A stretch of DNA of 29,087 nucleotides. It comes from Clostridia bacterium (GTDB lineage Bacteria > Bacillota_A > Clostridia > Christensenellales > CAG-138). A program made the position numbers and the translations under genes. The DNA is taken from NCBI GenBank assembly GCA_017553815.1, contig JAFZJT010000131.1:1-29087 (forward strand). Direction: 5' to 3'. The notes under the pieces are model-generated. The model was not told the origin of the DNA. It ran no database searches and was given only the letters and a program-made list of their open reading frames with translations. Of the stretch, positions 18,879-25,778 are shown in pieces (position 1 is the first letter of the stretch; every line of letters starts with the position of its first letter).

Positions 18879-20033
18879 ATGCCGCTTATAATTGTTCGCA
18901 ACGATATAACCAAGATGAAGGTGGATGCGATAGTGAACGCCGCAAACAAGTCCCTGCTCGGCGGCGGGGGCGTGGACGGCGCGATCCACAGCGCGGCGGG
19001 ATCTAAGCTTCTTGCGGAGTGCCGCACCCTCGGCGGATGCGAAACGGGCGAAGCGAAGATCACCCTCGGCTACGAGCTGCCAGCGAAGTACGTTATCCAT
19101 GCCGTTGGCCCGATATGGCGCGGCGGCATCTTCGGGGAAAGGGAAAAGCTTGCGTCCTGTTACAGAAATTCGCTTGAAATAGCGAGGGAAAAGGGGCTTG
19201 AAAGCGTCGCGTTTCCGCTGATCTCCGCGGGCGTTTACGGCTATCCGAAGGATAAGGCGCTGCGCGTTGCCGAGGATACCATACGCGAGTTTTTGGAAAA
19301 TGACGACGGGAATCTGACGGTCTACCTCGTTATCTTCGACAAGGCTGCGCTCGATATAGGCAAAAAGCGCTTCAAGGAAATCAAGGAGTTCATCGACGAC
19401 CGCTATGCCGAAACGCATGGCGACAGCGCGCTCGTTTTCGCGAAGAGGCGGGAGAGCCTGAACAGGCCCGATCATTCGTATTCCATGGGCAATTCGCTGT
19501 TTGACGGCGCGTATCGCGAGGCCGAAGAGTGCCGCGAGGACGGCGCCGATTTCAGCATTGCGCCCTGCGCCGAGGCTTCAGTTGACTCCGCGCCCTCTAT
19601 GGGCTCCGCAAAGCAGAAAGCATCGGCAAACGCCAAGCCCGCGAGCGGCGCGCCGAGCATATCGAATATCGGAAAAGCGATAGACGAGCTGATGGACGAG
19701 AGCTTTTCGGAGATGCTTCTGCGCAAGATAGATGAGCGCGGCATGACCGATTCGGAGTGCTACAAGCGGGCGAATATCGACCGCAAGCTCTTTTCCAAGA
19801 TACGCTCGGACAGGCTCTATAAGCCGAGCAAGCCCACGGTCATCGCCTTCGCGATAGCGCTGGAACTTCCGCTCAATGAAACGCAAAATATGCTGATGAA
19901 GGCGGGATTTGCGCTTTCACACTCGAATAAATTCGATTTAATTATTGAATACTTCATCGAGCGCGGCGTGTATGACGTTTTCGAGATAAACGAGGCGCTG
20001 TTTGCGTTTGACCAGCAATTATTGGGAGCATGA
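18879..20033 (+). CDS. Macro domain protein fused to a C-terminal HTH-like domain
   Basis: 384 residues. Residues 1-175 are a MacroD/YmdB-type macro domain: [37 protein letters not shown], then AVGPIW and [17 protein letters not shown]. This class binds ADP-ribose and removes it from proteins or hydrolyses O-acetyl-ADP-ribose. Residues 175-265 are a disordered Ala/Ser-rich linker. Residues 270-384 ([68 protein letters not shown]...) are a compact helical domain found alone or with macro domains in Firmicutes and resembling an Xre-type helix-turn-helix. No DarT-like ADP-ribosyltransferase is next to it. Start ATG 18879 with GGAGG inside the upstream gene. Confidence 0.88.
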   Translation: MPLIIVRNDITKMKVDAIVNAANKSLLGGGGVDGAIHSAAGSKLLAECRTLGGCETGEAKITLGYELPAKYVIHAVGPIWRGGIFGEREKLASCYRNSLEIAREKGLESVAFPLISAGVYGYPKDKALRVAEDTIREFLENDDGNLTVYLVIFDKAALDIGKKRFKEIKEFIDDRYAETHGDSALVFAKRRESLNRPDHSYSMGNSLFDGAYREAEECREDGADFSIAPCAEASVDSAPSMGSAKQKASANAKPASGAPSISNIGKAIDELMDESFSEMLLRKIDERGMTDSECYKRANIDRKLFSKIRSDRLYKPSKPTVIAFAIALELPLNETQNMLMKAGFALSHSNKFDLIIEYFIERGVYDVFEINEALFAFDQQLLGA

Positions 20034-20036
20034 GGC

Positions 20037-20151
20037 TTGCCGTTGGCAAATGATGTGCGCTTTGGACAAATGAAGTCGCTTCGCTAATGAAGGAATGAAG
20101 GCGCCTGCGGCTAATGAAGAAATTGATGTGGAAATTCCTTCGGAATTTCAA
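20037..20151. repeat. Short mini-hairpin array (small relative of the 24.7-kb array)
   Basis: The 155-bp gap holds a chain of small inverted repeats joined by ATGA-type linkers: TTGCC-GTT-GGCAA (20037-20049), degenerate ones around 20057-20070, 20075-20086 and 20101-20112, and GAAATTCC-TTC-GGAATTTC (20131-20149). A 24-base stretch (20128-20151) is identical to 24945-24968. No gene is supported. Confidence 0.75.
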
Positions 20152-20188
20152 ATTTTAATTAGAAAATGCGAGTGAAAAGGAAGGCAAA

Positions 20189-20605
20189 ATGAATAAAATA
20201 GAACTAAAACCCTACGTCGAATACAACGAGACCGAGATACTTGCGCTCTATTCCTCCGTGGGATGGACGGCATACACGGACGCGCCCGAAAAGCTCCGCC
20301 TCGGCTTTGAAAACTCGCTCTACATTCTCGGCGCATACGAAAATGAAAAGCTCGTTGGACTCATCCGCGCCGTCGGCGACGGGCATACGGTGGTCTTTAT
20401 TCAGGATATCTTGATCCATCCCGAGCATCAGCGGCGGGGGATAGGCGGCATGCTTTTAAAGGCCGTGCTCGAAAGGTATGATGAGGTGCGCCAAATAGAG
20501 CTTGCGACCGACGATACCGAAAAAACCGTCGCATTCTATAAAAGCCTCGGCTTTGCGCCGATGACGGAGCTCGGCTGCTGCGGGTTTATGAAGCTGAATA
20601 TTTGA
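20189..20605 (+). CDS. GNAT-family N-acetyltransferase
   Basis: 138 residues with the GNAT fold: N-terminal strand/helix with a YSSVGWTAYT motif, central ILGAYENEKLVGLIRAVGDG, acetyl-CoA loop HPEHQRRGIGGMLLKAVLERY (R-R-G-I-G-G), and the C-terminal strand region TVAFYKSLGFAPM. It transfers acetyl from acetyl-CoA to an amine; the acceptor is unknown. ATG 20189 has AAGGAAGG about five bases upstream. Its stop is one base from the stop of the convergent Xre gene, with no terminator between. Confidence 0.9.
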   Translation: MNKIELKPYVEYNETEILALYSSVGWTAYTDAPEKLRLGFENSLYILGAYENEKLVGLIRAVGDGHTVVFIQDILIHPEHQRRGIGGMLLKAVLERYDEVRQIELATDDTEKTVAFYKSLGFAPMTELGCCGFMKLNI

Positions 20606-20606
20606 T

Positions 20607-20834
20607 TTACATATTTCTCTTGGGATTATCGGTCAAGCCGAGCAGATAGTCGACCGAAACGCCGTAATAATTCGACAGCTCTATCAAAACATAGGTGGGG
20701 ATGTCTATATCCCCGCGCTCATAATTGCTGTATACGCGCTGACTGCATGAGAGCATTTTCGCGACCTGAACTTGCGTTAGGTCGTGATCCTCGCGCATGT
20801 CGCGGATTCTTCGATAGTTTCCTTTGATTATCAT
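20607..20834 (-). CDS. Small Xre-family transcriptional regulator
   Basis: 75 residues, a single HTH_3 domain: YRRIRDMREDHDLTQVQVAKMLSCSQRVYSNYERGDIDIPTYVLIELSNYYGVSVDYLLGLTD. It binds DNA as a dimer. There is no ribosome site before ATG 20834, so the mRNA may have a very short leader or be weakly translated. It is divergent from the TPR lipoprotein gene; the AT-rich 98-bp spacer could carry its operator, giving control of the neighbour and itself. The ligand, if any, is unknown. Confidence 0.9.
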   Translation of the reverse strand: MIIKGNYRRIRDMREDHDLTQVQVAKMLSCSQRVYSNYERGDIDIPTYVLIELSNYYGVSVDYLLGLTDNPKRNM

Positions 20835-20865
20835 AAATATATTTTAAACTACCCCGTTTTGCCTA

Positions 20866-20894
20866 TTGAAGTTTAGTGAAAAATTCGCTAAAAT
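20866..20894 (+). promoter_or_regulatory. Sigma-A-type promoter of the TPR lipoprotein gene
   Basis: TTGAAG (20866-20871), 17 bases, TAAAAT (20889-20894), followed by AGGAGG eight bases before ATG 20933. It lies in the divergent spacer shared with the Xre gene. Confidence 0.6.
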
Positions 20895-20932
20895 TAAATA
20901 TAGTAGAATTATTTGATTAAGGAGGCAAGATT

Positions 20933-22333
20933 ATGTCAAAAACAATCAGAAACGCTGCAATAACCATTGCTTTACTGCTTGCAGTAGCATTTGTACTTGT
21001 TGGCTGCGGCGTGCAGGGGAGAGATGCAACGAACTCCGGCGTAAAAATAACAGGCTTGGTTAAAAAGATCATCGAAGCTTTCGATGCAAGGGCGTACGAA
21101 GAAGCATACGAGCTTTTTGCTGAAAAGGAGCTTGATGCGGATCAGCAGGCTTTTCTTGTTGAGGCTTTGACTGAGCGAATCGACAAGGCGATTGCGGATT
21201 ATGCAATCGATGAATTGAGCTTTGAAAACGCTCAGGAGATATTGTCTGCTGTTCAGACATTCAACCTCCCCAAGCTGAAAACCAAGCTCACCACAGCATC
21301 GAGCGAACTGACAGTTCTTGCAAATTCAAAAGAATACTATGCCGACGGCCTGATTGCTTTTAGCAAGCTTGATTGGGTTACCGCAATCGATTGTTTTTCG
21401 AAGGTAGTAGAGAAGGATTGCAATTATGCCGATGCCGTTCAGAGGAGTGACGAGGCAGTCACAAAGATGCTCGAGGATATTTCAAGCAAGATTGCCCTGC
21501 AGGATTACGACACCGCGCTTAGTCTTGCAGAGCAGCTCCGCTCGTTGCTTCCGACGAATACCGAAGTCGTTACCAAGATAGCCGAGATAAACACGGCAAA
21601 GGCCGAGCTTGAGCATGAAAAGCAGCGCCAAGAGGCTATGAGCGCGGCGCAGTCAAGCTACGATCAGGGCAATTATACAGAAGCTTTTGATACGCTCGAC
21701 AGATTTATCTCAACGCATACAGGCGATCAAGAGGCGCTCGATGCGCTCAAGAAGCTCAAGGATGATTATGTAAATCTTATTATACCCAAGGCCGATGAAG
21801 CAATGCAGAAGCAGGAGTATTTGAGAGCGCTTGATATGCTTAATAACGCCATAGCGGTGCTTCCTGATCAGAGATTCACAACCAAGCTGGATGAGCTGAA
21901 CGCCGTAAAGCCCACTTATCTTTGCGAGCTGTCGTGTGCAGATGATAAGGAGTATTATTATGCAGGGCCAGGAAAGAACTATAAATCTGTAACAGGCGTT
22001 GAATATAATTATGATTTTGGAAACCTGTTTTTTTTAGTAAACAAACAATACACTTATTCTGGCGGATATGCTAAATATTTTTTAAATTATAGCTATAAAA
22101 CAATTTGTTTTACTCTTGATGTTGGTGAGGAAACAGCACAAGGGGCAAGAGGAAAATTCAAAATCATAGGTGATGGAGAAGTCTTAAAAGAACTGAGCAT
22201 AAGTAAACAGTTTTCGCCGACCTTGATAGAGCTTGATGTATCTAACGTAGGATGGCTTACATTAGAATATACACAGCCGGAAAAGTATAGCTATGCTTTG
22301 GTTATAATTGCAGGAGGATATTTGGAGAAATAA
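20933..22333 (+). CDS. Lipoprotein with TPR-like repeats and a C-terminal NPCBM-like domain
   Basis: 466 residues. A lipoprotein signal ends in LVGC (Cys25), so the protein should be anchored outside the membrane. Residues 40-325 are helical with TPR-like pairs, e.g. YADGLIAFSKLDWVTAIDCFSKVVEKDCNYADAVQR and AAQSSYDQGNYTEAFDTLDRF. The C-terminal ~80 residues (YKTICFTLDVGEE...GKFKIIGDGEVLKELSIS...IELDVSNVGWLTLEYTQ) resemble an NPCBM/NEW2 carbohydrate-binding jelly roll. The coding DNA changes sharply in base composition before that last domain: a 60-base sample at 21481 is 55% GC and one at 22021 is 27% GC. This suggests the C-terminus was acquired or exchanged. Function is unknown; binding of a surface glycan is an inference. 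Confidence 0.85.
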   Translation: MSKTIRNAAITIALLLAVAFVLVGCGVQGRDATNSGVKITGLVKKIIEAFDARAYEEAYELFAEKELDADQQAFLVEALTERIDKAIADYAIDELSFENAQEILSAVQTFNLPKLKTKLTTASSELTVLANSKEYYADGLIAFSKLDWVTAIDCFSKVVEKDCNYADAVQRSDEAVTKMLEDISSKIALQDYDTALSLAEQLRSLLPTNTEVVTKIAEINTAKAELEHEKQRQEAMSAAQSSYDQGNYTEAFDTLDRFISTHTGDQEALDALKKLKDDYVNLIIPKADEAMQKQEYLRALDMLNNAIAVLPDQRFTTKLDELNAVKPTYLCELSCADDKEYYYAGPGKNYKSVTGVEYNYDFGNLFFLVNKQYTYSGGYAKYFLNYSYKTICFTLDVGEETAQGARGKFKIIGDGEVLKELSISKQFSPTLIELDVSNVGWLTLEYTQPEKYSYALVIIAGGYLEK

Positions 22334-22469
22334 GCAATACTTGCGTTTAATCAGAACTTAACATTAAATGAGATGGTAGTAGTGTTTGCATAGCATGATG
22401 AAAAGGGAAAGTGTAGAATAGAATTCTTAAATGATGGTTTTATTATAAAATGAAAGTGAGGATTATAAA

Positions 22470-23789
22470 ATGATAAGAAAGTTAAAAGCCATGCTGGCTA
22501 TAGCGTTTTTAATAGGGTTTGCTATTATACTGGAAGCCTGTGGTAAAGGAGAGCAACCTGTTCGTAGAGTTGGAGAATCGGTATCATTCTGTGATAAGAA
22601 GGGTGGCTCGTGGTTTGTTATAGATAATAAGGATCAGCTTTGGGGATGGGGCTCGAATAAGAATGGCCAATTAGGCTTGGACAGAAGTCTGGAAAAAGTT
22701 GAAGCGCCTATGCTCTTAATGAATGATGTCGCTTCGGTTGTATACGACACATGGACAGAAAGTGAGGAGTATTATGCGCTAAAAACCAATGGAGAGGTTT
22801 GGCGCTGGGGTAATATCAGAGGTATAGGAGCTAACAGAACCAAACTTGATAAACCGGAACACTTCATGGATGATGTAATTAGTATTCAAGTTTATGTTGA
22901 TAGTTGGTTCGCAATAAAAAAAGACAATTCGTTGTGGGCGTGGGGATTGAATGACTATCATCAATTAGGAACCGGTGAAGTTGGAAGTCCTAAACGCGAA
23001 CCAATCCGTGTGCTTGATAATGTAAAGTCTTTATATGTTAGCGGGTGCGCTACATTTGCACTTTGCAAAGATGCTTCATTATGGGCATGGGGTGTAAATG
23101 GATATGGAATGACAGGTACTGGTGTTGCAAAAGGAAATGTACAAACACCTAAGCGTGTTTTGGATGATGTGGAATCAGTAACCGTAGGTTACGATTGTGT
23201 TTTTGCAATTCAGAATGACGGTGACCTTTATGCTTGGGGAAGTAATGAGTATGGGCAACTTGGCGATGGAACCACTACTGATAAAGCAAGACCGCATCGC
23301 ATTATGGATAGTGTTAAGAGCGTTGTTTTAGGTTCGGGTGCATATTACACAACGGACATTGTTTTTGCGATAAAAAAAGACAATACGCTGTATAGGTGGG
23401 GTTCTGAAAATGTGTCAACTCCTGAAAAAATTCAGAGTGAAATTGATTCAATAACTTCGATTTCTGATGATACATGCTATACGTTAACTAAAAAAATGGA
23501 TAAATCATTATGGTTCAGCAGTGATGAAGGTGAGAAGAAACTTCTAAATGATGTAAATCAATACGGGCTGTTGGGATTTGGCGCAGCATACGCACTCAGT
23601 AATAGCGGAAAACTATTTGCGTATTGGGACTGGAATGAAGATGGAATTGAAATCGCTGATGATGTAGCGTATGTAGGGGTAATCAGCTCAACAGATGAAT
23701 TGTATGCTATAATGAATAATGGTTCGTTGTGGCTGTTTAGCGAAAAGAAGACTGAAAAGAAACTTTTTGATGGAGTTAGGCTGCCGTAG
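22470..23789 (+). CDS. RCC1-like beta-propeller lipoprotein
   Basis: 439 residues. The signal peptide ends in LEAC (Cys24). The rest consists of RCC1/ATS1 repeats, seen as recurring WGWGSNKNGQLG, WRWGNIRGIG, WAWGLNDYHQLGTG, WAWGVNGYGMTGTG, YAWGSNEYGQLGDGT and YRWGSEN units at intervals of about 45-55 residues; the last units are degenerate. This predicts a seven-bladed-type propeller exposed on the cell surface, usually a protein-binding platform. The gene is AT-rich (32% GC in a 60-base sample at 23401) and uses AT-ending codons unlike the flanking genes, a sign of transfer. ATG 22470 has GAGG eight bases upstream. The preceding 136-bp gap shows no clear promoter. Confidence 0.88.
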   Translation: MIRKLKAMLAIAFLIGFAIILEACGKGEQPVRRVGESVSFCDKKGGSWFVIDNKDQLWGWGSNKNGQLGLDRSLEKVEAPMLLMNDVASVVYDTWTESEEYYALKTNGEVWRWGNIRGIGANRTKLDKPEHFMDDVISIQVYVDSWFAIKKDNSLWAWGLNDYHQLGTGEVGSPKREPIRVLDNVKSLYVSGCATFALCKDASLWAWGVNGYGMTGTGVAKGNVQTPKRVLDDVESVTVGYDCVFAIQNDGDLYAWGSNEYGQLGDGTTTDKARPHRIMDSVKSVVLGSGAYYTTDIVFAIKKDNTLYRWGSENVSTPEKIQSEIDSITSISDDTCYTLTKKMDKSLWFSSDEGEKKLLNDVNQYGLLGFGAAYALSNSGKLFAYWDWNEDGIEIADDVAYVGVISSTDELYAIMNNGSLWLFSEKKTEKKLFDGVRLP

Positions 23790-23874
23790 AAGCTATCGCA
23801 ATATGTGCGAAAACGAATGGTAACTGTAAGTTTCTTTTTGTCGCCTCCCAAGCGACCAACTCCCTCCCGTGCTT

Positions 23875-23883
23875 TGTTATAAT
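23875..23883 (+). promoter_or_regulatory. Extended -10 promoter of the vWA gene
   Basis: TGTTATAAT fits the extended -10 form TGnTATAAT, with no good -35 at 17 bases. The transcript would start near 23890 and carry an 80-base leader. Confidence 0.6.
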
Positions 23884-23893
23884 GAAGTCACAG

Positions 23894-23960
23894 GGTGAGG
23901 AAAGCCCCGCAGGATGGGCAAGAGCCCGAGGCAAGCCTCACCGATAAAACAAAGTATCGG
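23894..23960 (+). promoter_or_regulatory. Structured leader of the vWA gene, candidate cis-regulatory RNA
   Basis: GGTGAGG (23894-23900) pairs with CCTCACC (23936-23942), enclosing a GGGC-AAGA-GCCC hairpin (23916-23927). A second hairpin CCGATA (23941-23946)/TATCGG (23955-23960) overlaps the start of the GGAGG ribosome site and shares two bases with the first stem, so the two stems compete at their edge. It does not match a riboswitch consensus I know. Confidence 0.5.
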
Positions 23961-23971
23961 AGGACACAACC

Positions 23972-24619
23972 ATGAAAAAGAACCTTACAGAGATCGTATT
24001 CATCCTTGACCGCAGCGGCTCGATGAGCGGGCTTGAAGCGGACACAATCGGCGGCTTTAACTCCATGATCGCCAAGCAGAGCAAGGAGGAGGGCGAGGCC
24101 ATCGTTTCCACGGTGCTGTTTGACGGCGTGAGCGAGGTGCTGCACGACCGCGTGCCGCTCGACAAGATCGAGAAGATGACCGAGAAGGACTACTTCGTTC
24201 GCGGCTGCACCGCGCTTCTTGATGCGATCGGCGGAGCGGTGCATCATATCTCAAACGTGCATAAGTACGCCCGCGAGGAGGACGTGCCGGAGCACACCAT
24301 GTTCATCATCACCACCGACGGTATGGAGAACGCCAGCCGCGAGTATTCTTCGGATAAGGTGAAGAAGCTTATCGAGGAGAAGAAGGAAAAGGGCTGGGAG
24401 TTCATCTTCCTTGGCGCGAATATCGACGCCATCGAGACCGCAAAGCATTTCGGCATCGCGGAGGACCGCGCGGTCAACTACTGCTGTGACAGCGCCGGCA
24501 CCGCGCTCAACTTCTCGGTCATGAGCGAGGCCATATCCACCGTTCGCAAGAGCAAGAGCCTCGGAAGGGCATGGAAGGCGAGCATCGAGGCGGATTACGA
24601 TAAGAGGAATAAGAACTGA
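23972..24619 (+). CDS. Von Willebrand factor type A domain protein, cytoplasmic
   Basis: 215 residues, nearly all one vWA domain. The metal-ion site is intact: DRSGSMSG (Asp13, Ser15, Ser17), a conserved Thr in RGCTALLDAIG near residue 81, and Asp in ITTDGMENAS near residue 115. No signal peptide or membrane segment. Bacterial vWA proteins of this short form act with chaperone-like or metal-dependent partners, often MoxR ATPases, but none lies nearby. Codon choice is GC-rich again, unlike the two lipoprotein regions upstream. ATG 23972 has CGGAGG about eight bases upstream. A hairpin terminator follows. Confidence 0.88.
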   Translation: MKKNLTEIVFILDRSGSMSGLEADTIGGFNSMIAKQSKEEGEAIVSTVLFDGVSEVLHDRVPLDKIEKMTEKDYFVRGCTALLDAIGGAVHHISNVHKYAREEDVPEHTMFIITTDGMENASREYSSDKVKKLIEEKKEKGWEFIFLGANIDAIETAKHFGIAEDRAVNYCCDSAGTALNFSVMSEAISTVRKSKSLGRAWKASIEADYDKRNKN

Positions 24620-24664
24620 TTGAACGGCGAATAGTCGCGGGTGAAATTCCCGAGTGACTTTGCA

Positions 24665-24706
24665 AAATCAAAGGCTTCTCCATTGCGGAGGAGCCTTTGA
24701 TTTATT
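24665..24706 (+). terminator. Long-stem terminator after the vWA gene
   Basis: Arms 24665-24681 and 24687-24703 form a 17-bp stem with one G-U pair and a five-base loop, continuing into TTTATTAG. The A-rich 5' arm and T-rich 3' arm would let it act in either direction. Confidence 0.8.
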
Positions 24707-24724
24707 AGACTTTGCCTTGAGGAG

Positions 24725-24967
24725 AAGGCATCCGGCCGATGCTTTTCCGAAGTGAAATTCGGCTTCGCCGAGTGAAATCTGCCTTCGGCAGGTGAAATTT
24801 GCTTCGCAAGTGAAATTCGCTATGCGAATTGAGGTGGAAATCCCGACGGGATTTCAAATGATGTGCGCCTATCGGCGCATGATGCTTGCCTTCGGCAAAT
24901 GATGTGCGCTTTCAGCGCATGGTGTGTTCCTGCGGAACGATGAGGTGGAAATTCCTTCGGAATTTCA
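24725..24967. repeat. Array of eleven tandem mini-hairpins
   Basis: Inverted repeats follow one another: stems at 24725/24745 (loop CGGCC), 24759/24771, 24779/24791, 24799/24809, 24814/24830, 24837/24855, 24864/24879, 24886/24898, 24905/24919, 24926/24938 and 24948/24966. Nearly all loops have three bases (TTC, TAT, GAC or TGC). Stems range from 4 to 8 bp and differ in sequence. Linkers are of GTGAAAT, AATGATG or GATGAGGTG type. Each stem is self-complementary although neighbours differ, so structure rather than sequence is kept. Open frames across it are not genes. Confidence 0.85.
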
Positions 24968-24980
24968 ATAATAAAGGGAG

Positions 24981-25190
24981 AAAAACACGAAGTCAATCGA
25001 AGTGTTTTTCTTAGATGCCCCCACGGCGAGTGGAAAAATGCGAAGTCAATCGGAGCATTTTTCTCAGATGCCCCCACGGCGAGTGGAAAAACACGAAGTC
25101 AATCGAAGTGTTTTTCTTAGATACCCCACGGCGAGTGGAAAAATGCGAAGTCAATCGAAGCATTTTTCTCAGAAGCCACTCCGGCGAGGA
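24981..25190. repeat. Four tandem 52/53-bp units with alternating hairpin stems
   Basis: Units start at 24981, 25034, 25087 and 25139. Each has an A-run arm, a 13-base loop GAAGTCAATCGAA (one base differs in unit 2) and a T-run arm. Units 1 and 3 have stem AAAAACAC/GTGTTTTT; units 2 and 4 have AAAAATGC/GCATTTTT. After the stem, units 1 and 3 read CTTAG and units 2 and 4 CTCAG, so the block is a duplicated A-B dimer. Between units a CCAC-GGCGA-GTGG hairpin recurs. Each unit could act as a bidirectional terminator. No gene is supported. Confidence 0.9.
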
Positions 25191-25216
25191 GCCACTCCGG
25201 CGAGGAGCGGCTTTTT
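25174..25216 (+). terminator. Direct repeat ending in an intrinsic terminator
   Basis: A 16-base word AGCCACTCCGGCGAGG occurs twice in tandem (25174-25189, 25190-25205). The second copy forms AGCC-A-CTCC / GGAG-C-GGCT around loop GGCGA, followed by TTTTT, a terminator upstream of the LytTR promoter. Confidence 0.75.
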
Positions 25217-25257
25217 GTATCTTATTCCGCATATCGGTGCAACTTGTTTCAAAACGG

Positions 25258-25286
25258 TTGTTTTCTCGGTTCGTTTCTGTTATGAT
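25258..25286 (+). promoter_or_regulatory. Promoter of the LytTR regulator operon
   Basis: TTGTTT (25258-25263), 17 bases, TATGAT (25281-25286) preceded by TG at the extended -10 position. It sits between the terminator and an AGGAGG ribosome site before ATG 25315. Confidence 0.65.
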
Positions 25287-25314
25287 GCTCTGCGAGAGGG
25301 AAAGGAGGTGCTCC

Positions 25315-25764
25315 ATGAAGCTTCGCTTATCGGTAGAAGATGAAAAGCGCGAGGAGCTTGAAGCGTTTCTTGTTGAGCGCGGAATAGAGCTTTCGGACGA
25401 TGCGGACTACGTCATAATGGAAGCGCAGAGGTATCCTTCGTTCATATCCGTGCGAAACGGGGAGCGCGAGAGTATGCGCATTGCGGCGGACGAGATAGTT
25501 TGCATAGAGGCGTTTGGCAAGGATATCGAGGTGCACACCGAGCGCGGCACCTATCTTTCGCAGGAGCGCATCTACAGGCTTGAGGAAATGTTCGATCCGA
25601 AGGCGTTTATCAGGATAAGCAAATCGGTAATAGTTTCCAAAAGGCACGTTAAAAAGATTCGCCCCGCGCTGTCGATGAAATTCATTTTAACGCTGTCTGA
25701 CGGCAGGCTCGTGGACGTAACAAGGAGCTATTACAGCGAGTTTAAAAGATTTTTCGGTTTTTAA
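25315..25764 (+). CDS. LytTR-domain transcriptional regulator
   Basis: 149 residues. The C-terminal ~100 form a LytTR DNA-binding domain: ADEIVCIEAFGKDIEVHTERGTYLSQERIYRLEEMFDPKAFIRISKSVIVSKRHVKKIRPALSMKFILTLSDGRLVDVTRSYYSEFKRFFGF. The N-terminal ~55 residues are a small acidic segment, not a receiver domain, so there is no phosphorylation site. In Firmicutes such receiver-less LytTR proteins are usually encoded beside a membrane protein that antagonises them (LytTR regulatory systems); the next gene fits that place. ATG 25315 has AGGAGG eight bases upstream. Frames reaching further upstream run into the tandem repeats and are rejected. Confidence 0.9.
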   Translation: MKLRLSVEDEKREELEAFLVERGIELSDDADYVIMEAQRYPSFISVRNGERESMRIAADEIVCIEAFGKDIEVHTERGTYLSQERIYRLEEMFDPKAFIRISKSVIVSKRHVKKIRPALSMKFILTLSDGRLVDVTRSYYSEFKRFFGF

Positions 25765-25778
25765 GGAGGAGAGAAAAT

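Noticed and set aside
23890..23960. GAGGAAAG word in the vWA leader as RNase P RNA or a known riboswitch
   Set aside because: The region is far too short for RNase P RNA and lacks its other conserved blocks; I could not match it to TPP, SAM, cobalamin, glycine, c-di-GMP, ZTP or THF consensus elements.
24981..25190. Possible CRISPR array
   Set aside because: The units are contiguous and repeat throughout; there are no unique spacers of constant length and no cas genes.
24820..25343. Small open frames on both strands across the hairpin array and tandem repeats
   Set aside because: Their peptides merely translate the DNA repeats, the repeats keep pairing rather than coding, and no ribosome site precedes them.
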